Assembly: GCA_950097015.1 (NCBI GenBank)
Contig: CATNEN010000008.1
Location: 2,170,001-2,234,000, forward strand
Reading direction: 5' to 3'
DNA: 64,000 nt
Source of the DNA: Macrostomum hystrix
Taxonomy: Eukaryota > Platyhelminthes > Macrostomidae
This document shows positions 34,205 to 46,285 of the stretch, in pieces (positions within the stretch are counted from its first letter, which is position 1; each line of letters opens with the position of its first letter). Made by a program: the position numbers and the translations under genes. A model generated the notes under the pieces. It worked only from the letters and a program-made list of their open reading frames with translations, made no database searches and had not been told where the DNA came from.

Positions 34205-35110
34205 AACCATTAATAACGAGATTAACAGATGAGGTAAATGAGAGATAAATATGGGATGGACAGATGAGAGAGATGAGAATGAGATTGACGGATGAGATGA
34301 GAGAGATGAGAATGAGATTGACAGATGAGATGAGAGAGATGAGAATGAGATTGACGGATGAGACAAGAGAGATGAGAATGAGATGGAGAGATGAGACAAG
34401 AGAGATGAGAATGAGATGGAGAGATGAGACAAGAGAGATGAGAATGAGATGGATGGATGAGACAAGAGAGATGAGAATGAGATGGATGGATGAGACAAGA
34501 GAGATGAGAATGAGATGGAGAGATGAGACAAGAGAGATGAGAATGAGATGGAGAGATGAGACAAGAGAGATGAGAATGAGATGGAGAGATGAGACAAGAG
34601 AGATGAGAATGAGATGGAGAGATGAGACAAGAGAGATGAGAATGAGATGGAGAGATGAGACAAGAGAGATGAGAATGAGATTGAGAGATGAGACAAGAGA
34701 GATGAGAATGAGATGGAGAGATGAGACAAGAGAGATGAGAATGAGATGGATGGATGAGACAAGAGAGATGAGAATAAGATGGATGGATGAGACAAGAGAG
34801 ATGAGAATGAGATGGAGAGATGAGACAAGAGAGATGAAAATGAGATGGAGAGATGAGACAAGAGAGATGAGAATGAGATGGAGAGATGAGACAAGAGAGA
34901 TGAGAATGAGATGGAGAGATGAGACAAGAGAGATGAGAATGAGATGGAGAGATGAGACAAGAGAGATGAGAATGAGATGGAGAGATGAGACAAGAGAGAT
35001 GAGAATGAGATGGATGGATGAGACAAGAGAGATGAGAATGAGATGGAGAGATGAGACAAGAGAGATGAGAATGAGATGGAGAGATGAGACAAGAGAGATG
35101 AGACAGACAG
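34205..35110. repeat. 33-bp array, ~27 copies
   Basis: Unit GATGAGACAAGAGAGATGAG then AATGAGATGGAGA. A relative of the GAGATGAGACAGGGGA motif. Open in several frames because 33 is a multiple of three. Confidence 0.97.
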
Positions 35111-35927
35111 ACAGGAATGAGATTGGGTTAGAAAGAATAGGCAAAAAGCAAAAAAAATCAATCTCAGTGAGTTGGCGGAACAATAGTGACGGCAAGATAG
35201 ATTGGGTGGAATCGGAAGCAGAAACAGTGTGAGTTAGCGATCAATTAGAAGTGACGAGTGTTGCAGAGAAATCCCAAAGACTACTCGCTCCCCAATTCCC
35301 CAGTTGAAGTGGCCGGGTCGCACTTTTACTCTGGCTTTCTAACCTACGCTGGGAAAACTAAATCCCAATTAGTTTCTGGGATGTTGTGGGCCCTTGGCTG
35401 GCAAATGAGGCATGATTGAATGCCGGAAACAGTTTAAGAAGGCCTGATACAGACTGCCTGTCTAGTCTAAGCAATCGGTGTGTTTGTTTGAAATTTCCAC
35501 GAGTTTTGCCTATGGAAACGTTATTTTTTTAGTTATTTTCAGATTTTCGTATGATAGTAAATTAGATTAATATCCTTCGCTAATTATCAATCCGAAGGAG
35601 GTTGCGGGTTCGAATTCAAACAAAATTCGAACTAGTAGACGACAATTTTAAGACCTTCTGTGGCGGCCTCTTTTTATCTCTTCTGTCAGGGAAATTGTTG
35701 CCTCCCTTTCGTTTAGTTTCCATCTCAAATCTGAGTTTAAAAAATCTCTGCACTTTTAGCAGAGATTTTGTCAGCAGAAGCACCCTTGGAGTTCTTCTGC
35801 TCTGTTGAATCGCTTTGCTTGAAGTGAAGCGAAACGAAAAATGCAAATTAAGTCTATCGCGACCGCATGATCCAATGACTTCTGAAGTTGGCGATACAAA
35901 CTAATCTATAGAGATAGATAGATAGAC

Positions 35928-35978
<51 letters not shown>

Positions 35979-36539
35979 GAGATAGATAGATAGATAGATA
36001 GAACATTAAGAATTTGGTGTTAGAGAGTCCCGGGAAGAGAGAGAGAGGAGCAACGCGTGTCAGAAAATTCCAAGATTAAAAAGTACACGTCAGGCATTCT
36101 TTGGTTGGAAGGCATGAGCGGTGAGACACATCACGTGACCAGAATATTCCTCAGGGAGCAATTCTCGGCGCCCCAAATTGTCGATCTTCGCCATCCTCCC
36201 AGAGGCCGGCCTACTTCGCTCTTAACTCCATGAAAAAAACAGTTTTGTCCCACCCGGCAACTACCAAGGAGCCGCGCAGAAAGATTTGTACTTTTCATAG
36301 AGTGACTACTCAAGTTCAATAAAGATTCCCTTATTTTGTTGTCGCCCTAGAAGCCAAGGGACTCCGTCCGTCGATTTGGTTTCCTTTTTATTTCATAGAA
36401 AACAGTTCTACGAGCTATGAGCTATGGAAATTATTTAGGAAGATGCGAATGACAATACGTGACTGCGATAGAATGGATTGAAGCAACACCAATTTTTCAT
36501 CTTTAGCATTTTTTTAAACGATCGGAGTCTGTTGGGACA
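35111..36539. other. Non-coding with a (GATA)n run at 35905-36001
   Basis: The GATA tract has about 23 units with few interruptions. No supported gene in the rest of the stretch. Confidence 0.6.
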
Positions 36540-36910
36540 GATAATGGAGTGAGGCGGGTAAGGGAGTGAGGCGGGTATGGGAGTGAGGCGGGTATGGGAG
36601 TGAGGCGGGTAAGGGAGTGAGGCGGGTATGGGAGTGAGGCGGGTAAGGGAGTGAGGCGGCTGAAGGAGTGAGGTGGTTGTGTGAGTGGGGTGGCTAATAA
36701 TGGAGTGAGGCGGGTAAGGGAGTGAGGCGCGTAAGAGAGTTAGGCGACTGAGGGAGTGAGGTGGTTGACGGAGTGAGGTGGGTAAAGGAAGTGAGATGGT
36801 TAAGGGAGTGAGGTGGGTGTGTGGGTATGGAAACGAGGCTAATAATAGAGTGAGGCGGGTATGGGAGTGATGTGGCTTGGTGTTGATAATGGAGTGAGGT
36901 GGGTTAGGGA
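36540..36910. repeat. 17-bp GGAGTGAGGCGGGTAAG array
   Basis: About 20 units, degraded after 36650. Confidence 0.93.
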
Positions 36911-37429
36911 GCGGAGCTTTCAAGGGAACAGAGATATCAAATTGAGTGAGGGCTAGGTCGGTGTACATTCTCAACGGTCTTACTACCATAATAGCAAATA
37001 GATTAAATTGCCTTTTTAATGCTCGCAGATAACATTGTGCTATAGAACCGTATGTACGAGCGATTAATCATGGCTCATAAGAGCTTCAGACAATATTCAT
37101 AGGCAAATAACACCGACTAATTCTCATTTCCAATCTTGTGCATTCTTGTTATTCGCAGTCTGTCACAGCGACGCGTGCTGCCAAGCGTGCAAAATGAGAT
37201 GGAAGACCAGGGATCAGAAGGAAAAAAAATAGGGCGGAGCGCCGTGCAAAGAGAGAGGTAACCTAGAGGGAATCGACCTGTAAGAATCTGGTTTTCTTTA
37301 ACTAAAACCCGCAGAAATGATGTAGCAAAATGCACTGTTTAATAACTACTGGAATTTCAACGACAGCCTTCTAACTCTAAATGCCTATCCTTAGCCCGAT
37401 TTGAAGATACACGAGTTGTCTTAGTAACT

Positions 37430-37680
37430 ATTGGATACCGGGGTTTACATCGGATACTGGGATTTCCCTCGGATACTGGGGTTTCCCTCGGATACTGTTG
37501 TCTCCCTCGGATACTGGGGTTTCCCTCGGATACTGGGGTTTCCCTCTGATACTGGGGTTTCCCTCGGATATAGGGGTTTCTCTATGGTTTTCGCTTAACA
37601 CTAAGGTGTCCCTTGGATGTTGGGGTTTCCCTTGGTTACCGGCGTTCGCTCTGTATACGGGGGTTTACCTGGGATGGCTC
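37430..37680. repeat. 19-20-bp GGATACTGGGGTTTCCCTC array
   Basis: About 12 units, diverging strongly toward 37680. Confidence 0.9.
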
Positions 37681-38184
37681 TAATAAAATATATTTTTTTA
37701 GGCGATTTGCTTTAAATTCATAAATGGGATTTTCCCTAATGGGATTTAATTTCTGTATAGGAATCTGTTATGAAAGGGCAGACAAGCGAGAATCGGGCAG
37801 AAGCGACGGCGGTGAAGTTTAAATGAGCAAAATTGGGAATACTGTTTGACGAAGAAGAGAAGAAGGAGAAATGATGGGAACACCGAGATAATGGTCCAGT
37901 CTATCCAGTTGGGAGAAAAAGATTAAAGGGATTTTGGTACTCAAAAGTGCTCAGATTCTTGTTGAGCTTACTGACTCCAGCCCTACCAACCAGTTGACCA
38001 TTTACCCAATCAATACCTTCCATCTCGGGTGTCTGTCCGGACAGAAAATTCACTTTATTCAGCCTCGGACACCCGTCTAACGATTGGAGATGGCAATGGA
38101 GATTTTGAGAGCAAATGGGGAGAGAATAAGCTGGGGCGGGGAAAATTGGACGAAAAAATTAATCCCACGGCATTGATCTTCTAG

Positions 38185-38675
38185 CTGCAAATTTCGCTCT
38201 CTGTCTGACAATCACATCTGACTCTCTGCCTGACAATCACATCTGACTCTCTGCCTGACAATCACATCTGACTCTCTGCCTGACAATCACATCTGACTCT
38301 CTGCCTGACAATCACATCTGAGTCTCTGTCTGACAATCACATCTGACTCTCTGTCTGACAATCACATCTGACTCTCTGTCTGACAATCACATCTGACTCT
38401 CTGTCTGACAATCACATCTGACTCTCTGTCTGACAATCACATCTGACTCTCTGTCTGACAATCACATCTGACTCTCTGTCTGACAATCACATCTGACTCT
38501 CTGTCTGACAATCACATCTGACTCTCTGCCTGACAATCACATCGGACTCTCTGCCTGACAATCACATCTGACTCTCTGCCTGACAATCACATCTGACTCT
38601 CTGCCTGACAATCACATCTGACTCTCTGCCTGACAATCACATCTGACTCTCTGTCTGACAATCACATCTGACTGG
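38185..38675. repeat. 25-bp array, ~19 copies
   Basis: Unit TCTGACTCTCTGTCTGACAA plus TCACA; CTGCC and CTGTC variants occur in blocks. Confidence 0.98.
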
Positions 38676-39644
38676 CAGAATTCTAGATTACATTCTACAC
38701 AACTAGACAACACTATATTCTAGAATTCTACGACTCTGGTCACCGAGTGTGGGTTATAAAACTCAAACAGCATCAGGGTCATTGCACGAGGCAAGTAAGC
38801 TTTGTGTGTGCTCGGGTCATAAATTATTTTCTATAACAATTTTCCATTCCCTGTGTGACTCGCTCCCTAACCATTTGTCAGCTCCACTTTTTGCTTCTGC
38901 TAAAAGCAGAGAGGAAAATGTGCTCAGCTCTGCGATCACAGATTAATGCGAGTTATCCCTTCGATGAAACTGACCAAAGATGAAGCACAGATTCCCAGTG
39001 GAATCTGCTATGCAAATTGAGTTTTAACATTTTTTTCAAACTCAAAAATTCATTCGGAGGAAAAAACTTTTGGCCTATAGTGCCCATAGTGCGAGCCCTT
39101 TCATTGTACTTTTAACTGACGCTCAAATATTGTGCTCTGTCATCTGCCATAGGCTGCCGAAAAAGGTATGACGCAAAAGAATGTACTTTTGTACTTGATT
39201 TTTGGTAAACGATTGTTTTTTTGTTAAAATGATGAGCACGAATTTAAGTAACGCGGAGCAAGCATTTGTCTGTCATGTCCCAAAAAATCACCTGAGCACA
39301 ATATTGCCACGCTCTCAAAGCATCTCTAAAATCACCAAACCACCACCTGCCAGTAGTTCTCGCTCTCCCAGCTTTAGCGGCCTGTCTAATTGTGTCACGG
39401 AAATCTGCAATCGGGAAATTACAACCTCAGCCTGACCTTGGTAGGAAAGGAGGCAGTTTAGCTCGTATAAGCTATAGAAATCGAACCCCATGTGATGGGC
39501 GAAGCTCTCTTATATGCTCATATCTATACATAATATGAGCAAAATGATCACGGCAATAGATTGAAATTGCCTTGAGCTCATATTCCAGAAATTTGAGTCC
39601 CTAACCCGCACGCGTAAGAAGATTTCGACTTTTTCTTATTCTAG
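38676..39644. other. Non-coding, nothing recognised
   Basis: Only short open frames without splice context. Confidence 0.4.
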
Positions 39645-39878
<234 letters not shown>

Positions 39879-40328
39879 AGACTGGGTGTAAGTGCTAAAA
39901 GTTCAGCTCTAAAAATGGCAAGTTAGTATGCTAGTATATATCCATCAGAATGTTAGTATATAAATCCCGCTGAGCAGTGCTAAAACAATGCTCCGCCTTC
40001 TCAAATTTAGTCCCTGCACGAGAGCTAGAAAACAGATTCCATGGGTTTAACTCGAGCAGACTTTGTGTCAGCTATTGAATAGCACAACAAGGCGAGGCTG
40101 ATGAATGTTGAAACAGCATACCTGACTAATTCACTGAGAACTCATGAACCTCAACAAGGCAGCTGTGCAGCCGACCGCTGTTCAGTTTATGAACTGGCGG
40201 GTCTCTAAACCCAACCCTTAATGACCCGAGCTGTGACACCTATCAATCAGACCTATTAATCAGCTTTGAAAGTTATAGTAAATTGTATATACTATTGGTG
40301 AAAAAACATTCTCCCTAGCCAAATATTA

Positions 40329-40637
40329 AAAATAATAATAATTGCAGGAGGGCTGCTGGCAATGGCACATCATTTGGTGACACTGGACCTGTAGCCAGCG
40401 AGGAGGCAATTCTGCCCATTTCGCTGACTCCTGAGCACACACGCACACAGATAATGTATGCAGGCAAACACTCACACAGGTGTGTACATCTGCCCTGACT
40501 TTCTTATCGTCAGGCAGTGTACACTCTCACGGTGTCTTGATAGGTTGGCCCAATTTAATGTGGCCTCACCGCGGAATCGAGCTCAGGGACCTCGGCGCGA
40601 GAGGCTGACGCGTTAACCGCTCTGCCAGTCACCCCCT
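40329..40637 (-). mobile_element. SINE family 1, complete copy with 13-bp TSD
   Basis: Flanked by identical TAGCCAAATATTA at 40316-40328 and 40638-40650. In reverse orientation it starts GGGTGACTGGCAGAGCGG (A box) with B box AGCTCGATTCC, and ends in CAATTATTATTATTTT. This copy defines the element ends (about 309 bp) and shows retrotransposition with target duplication. It lacks the 3' extension of the 16.5- and 23.2-kb copies. Confidence 0.95.
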
Positions 40638-41714
40638 TAGCCAAATATTAGCTACAAGGATAACAAGACACAATAAAAATGCGAGACTAAAACTAACTAT
40701 AGCTAGCTATACTCAAAAAGGTGGGTAAAAATACAGGAAAATATGGAAATGCTCTCTGTTAGTTTGCTTACCGTGCACTGATTTCTCAGTCATTGTAATG
40801 GATGTAGATAACTAGATGGTTTCTTCGAAACAAAGTAAGTTAGCGAAAGCCTATGTGCTAACGATATTCTGTTGTATTTATATGCCCCTGCGAAATCTGA
40901 ATAGGATGGCCTAATTTCTTGACCAATCCAAAACTGGCACTGGCTGCGGCACTATCACATCCTTAGTTTCGATCCCTTACAATTGGCTGTAGTAAATATT
41001 CTCCCCTCACTCTACACTCTCCCGCAATCCCTGAAATCCAGCCTCCCCTGCGCTGCCACTATCAGGTAATTTTTTAAGCCATGAGACACGGCTGAACCAA
41101 CACAGGTTTAGGCAAGGTATGGGGGGGAAGTAGGCATTGCTGTAGACGAACGGACGAAAGCATCAAGGAACCTAGAAAAAGAGAGAGAAGGAAGGGGAGA
41201 AAGAGAGAAATCAGTATTTTGAACTTGCAAGAACAGCCAACCAACTTTTCTATCCACGATGGTATGCCCACAATGTCAGCGATGTACAATCAGTCACAGC
41301 TGGCAGTGAGGGGCCACGCATCTAGTTAATAGTTGCCATGCGGATGCGTAGACCGGGTTAAGTGAGGAAATAATTAAACAATAGTGCGCCTGTTGCTACC
41401 CAGCAACTGTTGTCTCGTCTTTTGGAAAATGAAGTATTTTATTTTTAAAATGATTGGCTGCATGGGTGCCATGTGTGGGTGTTAGTCTTGAACTAGTCTG
41501 AATAATTTTGCTTACTTCCTTCTATAAAGAACTGTGTGTTTGTATAAACCCGCTGCAGGGTGCCCCCACGTCTATCACCGACTGAAAGAGAAGTTTCCGT
41601 ATAATAAGTTTGCACTTTTATGGCATTGTTATAACTTGCGTAAAAAAAGTTAGAAAATTATTGAAAATATTATCCGTTTTTGGTTAGAAAATAATTGCAG
41701 CAGTTGATTAGAAG

Positions 41715-41990
41715 GGTAAGTGGATGGAGAGGTAGAGATGAGATGTCGAGATAAGAGGTAGAGTAGAGAAGTAGAGTGGTGTAGTAGAGTGAAGAAGTAG
41801 AGATTAGGGGTAGAGATAAGAGGTAGAGTGTAGAGGTAGAGAGGAGAGGTAGAGATGGGAGGTTATAGATTGGAGAGGTAGAGATGAGAGGTACAGTGGA
41901 GTGGTAGAGTGGTGTAGCAGAGAGGAGAGGTAGAGAGGAGAGGTAGATTGCAGAGGTAGAGTGCAGAGGTAGAGTGCAGTGGTAGATACA
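41715..41990. repeat. Degenerate ~11-13-bp GTAGAGAGGAGAG array
   Basis: AGAGGTAGAG-based units. A GTAAGT (41716-41721) on the plus strand sits at the left edge. Confidence 0.85.
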
Positions 41991-41999
41991 TAATAATGG

Positions 42000-43649
42000 A
42001 TGATGAAGGTGTATTAGACGCAGCCTTCAGCTGTAGCAGAAAGCACTAGAAAGCAGTCAGTCATGCTAGATAGGCTTGGATCCGTCCAGAGGTCAAGTGA
42101 TGCAGTGATACCCAGATGGAACCTGTTAGAGACCTGTTGAAGCAGCCTGTTCGTTCAGTAAGGGAGGGAATGTTCGGCAGAAGCTATAACAATCTGTTTG
42201 CCTAGCAAGGCAAAATTTTCTAATCCCAGTGTCTTATCTGGCCATCATAGAAACAAGATATTTAGTAGCCTTTGGGGGATTTTGTGATTATTGCGTAACC
42301 TGCTAGACATTTCCTCATTTTCAAACAAATCTTTGTAGAATTTCTTCAATTTTTAGTGGACCTAGTAGCCTGCGAATGCCAATGTTTAAATAGGTTTCTT
42401 TGGCAAATTCACACCACCATGTTCTATATGTTCTACTCATGAAGTAGCATAGATAAGAAAATAATTTTTTGCATAACAAATTTGACAAAAAAGCACTGTG
42501 AAGTTTATCATAGTATTGAAAAGCTAATGTCATGTACATAATAGAGTATCTTGACATTGTATTTGACAAGCACAGCAACACAGACTGAAATATTTAAAGA
42601 GCAAAATACTTTAACAACAATGTCTAATACACGAAATATTCATTGCGTCTTTGTGGCGGGCGAAGCGTTAGAGCTTTCTAAGAAAATTATGACCAATCAC
42701 TGACTTTTTTAGAAATAAAAAAATCATGAAATCCCCTATTTATATTAAAAATAGATTAATTGTTAAACTTCTGATTTAAGAAATCGTCAAGTTATTAAAT
42801 TACTTATCTAAGAAATCGTAAAATTTTAACAAATATTTAAGAACTCGTCTGTTAATTAAATCAATAATTTAAGATATTGTCAAATCTAACTTAATAACTA
42901 AAAAATAGACTAAATGAAATCATTGATTTACGAAATTATCTAATTTAAATCAATCGCCAATTTGATTAAATTAATGATTAGGAAATTGTTGAGTCATCAA
43001 ATCTTCTAATCACTAAGTTGACAATATTATAAACCACCTAATTCAAGGATTGAAGAACTGAAATAGATGAAACTCAACACGACAAGAAGACATGACGACA
43101 TGAGGAGTTTGAGGACAAGCAATTGAAACTTTTAAGAACCGATTTCGACATGATTTTATGGTAGATTCGCTCCCCAGTTACTAAAAGTAGCATAATACGA
43201 AAAAAGCACACTAGGCAAGATTAGAAAAAACGAGTTTATAGACAAGTAAAACTGTGACAATGTCTTTGGAATGGCAGAAATATAATCCAGCCTTCCTATC
43301 TAAATAGGCGAGTGAAAGCTAAGAAGCTGATGATTATAAAATGTTTGAAGTGCGGATTCATAATGTGTGAAGGATCCATCAAGTACATATCAGGGGCTCA
43401 GTGAAGACTCTTGTAACGCGTTGTGGAGTGGCACATGGAACTGACTGTGACTCAACTGTGTCTTTCAGGCTGACAACATAAAACATAATAATAAACACGT
43501 GTCCGCCTCCATAATTGTGGAAGGCAGTATTTGCCATAGACATTTGGCGAGCCGACACACTTCAACGTTGGAATCCTTGTTTACTAAAGCAATCTCGAAA
43601 CGGGAAGAACAAATCAGGAGCTAACAGGGGGGGGCCGGAGTCGTCGAGC
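42000..43649. other. AT-rich non-coding downstream of the SHOX-like gene
   Basis: 42760-43020 shows a decayed tandem pattern (TTTAAGAAATCGT recurring at about 35-40 bp). The part next to 43650 is probably 3' UTR. Confidence 0.5.
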
Positions 43650-44348
43650 TCAGTCGTCAGCCGGCCGGATTGTTGGCATGACGAGACGCCAAAAGCTTTC
43701 AAAAGCCGCCGCCGCCTGTAGCTCCTCGATGGCCTCCTTGGGCAGAGTCGACGGCAGCGTCGGAGGCTGCGGCGGCGGCATTGTCGGCCCACCGGCCTGT
43801 TGAAGCGCCGTCGACGACGCCAGGTTCAATGACCCGGAGGCGCCGACGCCCGCGGAGCACAGGTGTGAGCACAGACTCAAATAATTGTGCAATGCCAGCG
43901 CCTGCTGCAACTGCCGAGTCTGCTGGCAGAACAGCAGCTGCGGGTGTGTCGGCGGCAGCGGCGGCTGCTGCGGCAGCGGCTGCGGCTGCGTCGGGCAGAA
44001 CAGAGAATGCGGCAGCGGGTGGGTCAGCGGACTGTGAGACGGCTGCGAGGTGCTCTCGTTTGAGTCTTCTGACTGCGGACGCCGAGGCGGCGGCTGCGGT
44101 AGCGGCGGCTGCTGCTGCTGCTGCTGCTGATGTCGGTGTTGTTGATTCGGCTTCTTCCGGCGATGATGCAGCAGATGGTGAGCTGGTGTATTCTGCGACT
44201 GCGGCTTCGGCGTTTGCCTGCCTGGTAAGGTAGCTGCGGCCTCAGTCTCCTGACTGGCTGCGGCATCGCAGACTTTGCTGCCCTGGCTGGTGGGCTGAGA
44301 GCCGGCCTCCTGTTTCCGACACTTGGCGCGCCTGTTTTGAAACCAAAC
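43650..44348 (-). CDS. SHOX: SHOX-like exon 3 (helix 3 to stop)
   Basis: Starts [14 protein letters not shown] after ACGCAG. Low-complexity Q/P/H tail with stop at 43652-43650. Confidence 0.93.
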   Translation of the reverse strand, partial: VWFQNRRAKCRKQEAGSQPTSQGSKVCDAAASQETEAAATLPGRQTPKPQSQNTPAHHLLHHRRKKPNQQHRHQQQQQQQPPLPQPPPRRPQSEDSNESTSQPSHSPLTHPLPHSLFCPTQPQPLPQQPPLPPTHPQLLFCQQTRQLQQALALHNYLSLCSHLCSAGVGASGSLNLASSTALQQAGGPTMPPPQPPTLPSTLPKEAIEELQAAAAFESFWRLVMPTIRPADD

Positions 44349-45059
44349 CTGCGTTGGGCGGCGGTTTTTGGAATCAGACATGGAAAACTGGACTAGCGAT
44401 ATAGAAATGGGAGCATTGTTGAAATAAAACTAATGAAACTACTTTATTTACTCAAACAAATACTTAGAAATAGAGATAAAATATAATAATAATAATTACT
44501 ATAAAAATGAAAACTTAAATCGAGTATTTATAAGACTGAAGTTTAAACAGATGCTTAATTTTTGTTTAAAAAAAGACTAAAGTGCATTAGAACAAAGACA
44601 TGATGCGCGAATTAAAATATTGAAGTGCGTTCAAACTAAGACTTTATTTTTTAAAAAACAAAGAATTAATGTTTGTTAGAACAAAGACTTAATGTTTCTT
44701 AAAACAAAGACTTAATGTTTGATAAAACAGAGACGGAAGTGTTTTTAACAAATACTTAATTTTTGTTATAACAAAGACTGCATAAGTGGGTTAAAGAAGT
44801 CCTGGTGGTCAAACGAAGACTGGAGGCTAAATCGAAAACCTAAGTCGAAAAACTAATTTATAATGGCAACAAATACAGCACCTGAGCTCGATTCCGGGTC
44901 TCACCTGTACTCTGGACTCGGACAGGCCCAGGCGGTGGCTTAGCTCCTCTCGCATGAAGGCATCTGGATAGTGAGTCTCGTCGAACAGCCTCTCCAACTC
45001 CGTCAGCTGATCCAGTGTAAAGTTTGTGCGATTACGCCTCGGCTTAGCTTTGGCTACGT

Positions 45060-45091
<32 letters not shown>

Positions 45092-46285
45092 GCTGAAGTT
45101 GGTGTCACCAATGGAGGAGATCCGGGCGTCGATTCAGTGGCGAATGGAATGTCATGACCTGGATTGGGATATTTTTAAGCAAGATACGTAATGGGGGTGA
45201 GTGGCAGAACTCGGTGAGTGGTCCCTGAGCTCGATTCTGTGGCGACGCCACATTCATTTGAAGGCTTGGAGGCTTGTCGTGCAATTTACGACCTTGAGGG
45301 CCAACCTCCAAGGCACAGTGAGAGTGTACACTGCCTGACAATGAAAAAGTCAGGGCAGATGTACGCACCTGTGTGAGCGAGTGCCTGCGTACAGTATCTG
45401 GGTGCGTGTGTGCTCAGTAGTCCGTGAAATGGGCAGAATTGCCTCCTCGCTGGCTGTGGGTCTAGTGTCACCAAGTGATGTGCCACTAGGGATAACAGCT
45501 AGTGATTGAAGTCAATGAATTAAAAAGAAATTAAGTTTCAACTAAAACATTCCCATTTTAAAGCATGCCACTAATAGTACTAGTATAGTGCAGGGCAACG
45601 ACTTCTGTTCTTTGGCTCTAAAAAATTAAACTTTAAGAAAATTGTCTAGCAAAATCATTGGATTGTTTAAAAGTCGTTTAGAGCAAGTGTTTTCTACTGT
45701 TTGTCTTCATTTGAAATTTAAATGGCACTAAAATGAAATGTCATATGAGTGGAGGAGTGGATGAGTGGATGAGCGAATAAGCGGGTGAGCGGGTTAGCAG
45801 ATAAGTGGATGAGTGGGTGAGGGTTGAGTGGATGAGCGGGTGAGTGGGTGAGCGGGTGAGTGGATGAGTGGATGAGTGAATGAGTGGATGAGTGGGTGAG
45901 TGGATGAGTGGATGAGCGGGTGAGTGGGTGAGCGGGTGAGTGGGTGAGCGGGTGAGTGGGTGAGTGGGTGAGCGGGTGAGTGGGTGAGCGGGTGAGTGGG
46001 TGAGTGGGTGAGCGGGTGAGTGGGTGAGCGGGTGAGCGGATGAGTGGGTGAGTGGGTGAGTGGATGAGCGGGTGTGGGTGAGCGGGTGAGCGGATGAGTG
46101 GATGAGTGGGTGAGTGGATGAGCGGGTGTGGGTGAGTGGGTGAGCGGATGAGTGGGTGAGTGGATGAGTGGATGAGCGAGTGAGTTGGTGAACTCACCTT
46201 CGGGATCTCCATCGGCGAAGCTTTCACCCGAACCGTCGTTGTTGACCTCAGTCGCTGGGTCGCTGGCAAATTCTGAATTCGGCAT
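43650..46285 (-). CDS. SHOX: SHOX-type paired-class homeobox protein, 3 exons, 346 aa
   Basis: Exons 46285-46198, 45158-44905, 44348-43650; 1041 nt, in frame throughout. Residues 69-128 form a Q50 paired-like homeodomain: [40 protein letters not shown], then [30 protein letters not shown] with RRAKCRKQE is the SHOX/SHOX2 signature. The second intron falls between homeodomain residues 46 and 47, a classical paired-class position. A poly-Ala run (about 11, from CTG repeats on the plus strand) precedes the homeodomain; the C-terminal half is Gln/Pro/His-rich with a poly-Gln run. I see no clear OAR motif; the tail ends [20 protein letters not shown] directly precedes the start ATG in frame. Known role: DNA-binding developmental regulator. 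Confidence 0.95.
44460..44800. repeat. Decayed ~35-bp array in SHOX-like intron 2
   Basis: AACAAAGACTTAATGTTTGTTA-like phrases recur irregularly; an old tandem array is likely. Confidence 0.6.
44905..45158 (-). CDS. SHOX: SHOX-like exon 2 (homeodomain residues 1-46)
   Basis: Begins [15 protein letters not shown], then poly-Ala and the first 46 homeodomain residues. AATCCAG acceptor, CAG|GTGAGA donor. Confidence 0.95.
45193..45487 (+). mobile_element. SINE family 1 copy in SHOX-like intron 1
   Basis: Head GGGGGTGAGTGGCAG with a damaged A box, B box AGCTCGATTC, body through GTGTCACCAAGTGATGTG. It lacks the end of the 3' region. Confidence 0.88.
45735..46192. repeat. 8-bp GAGTGGGT/GAGCGGGT array, ~57 copies
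   Basis: GTGAGTGG and GTGAGCGG units alternate. It lies in SHOX-like intron 1, touching the donor. Confidence 0.97.
46198..46285 (-). CDS. SHOX: SHOX-like exon 1
   Basis: [20 protein letters not shown] then [10 protein letters not shown], an acidic N-terminus. Donor G|GTGAGT; an 8-bp array begins within about 5 nt of the intron start. Confidence 0.88.

Noticed and set aside
33758-35232. Open frames of ISLVSSLHLI and RDETREMRMRW repeats
   Set aside because: Array translation. Only the part at 33769-34116 looks like a real exon.
43781-44266. Ala-rich open frames over the SHOX-like exon 3
   Set aside because: Shadows caused by CAG/CTG repeats; the homeodomain frame on the minus strand is the real one.
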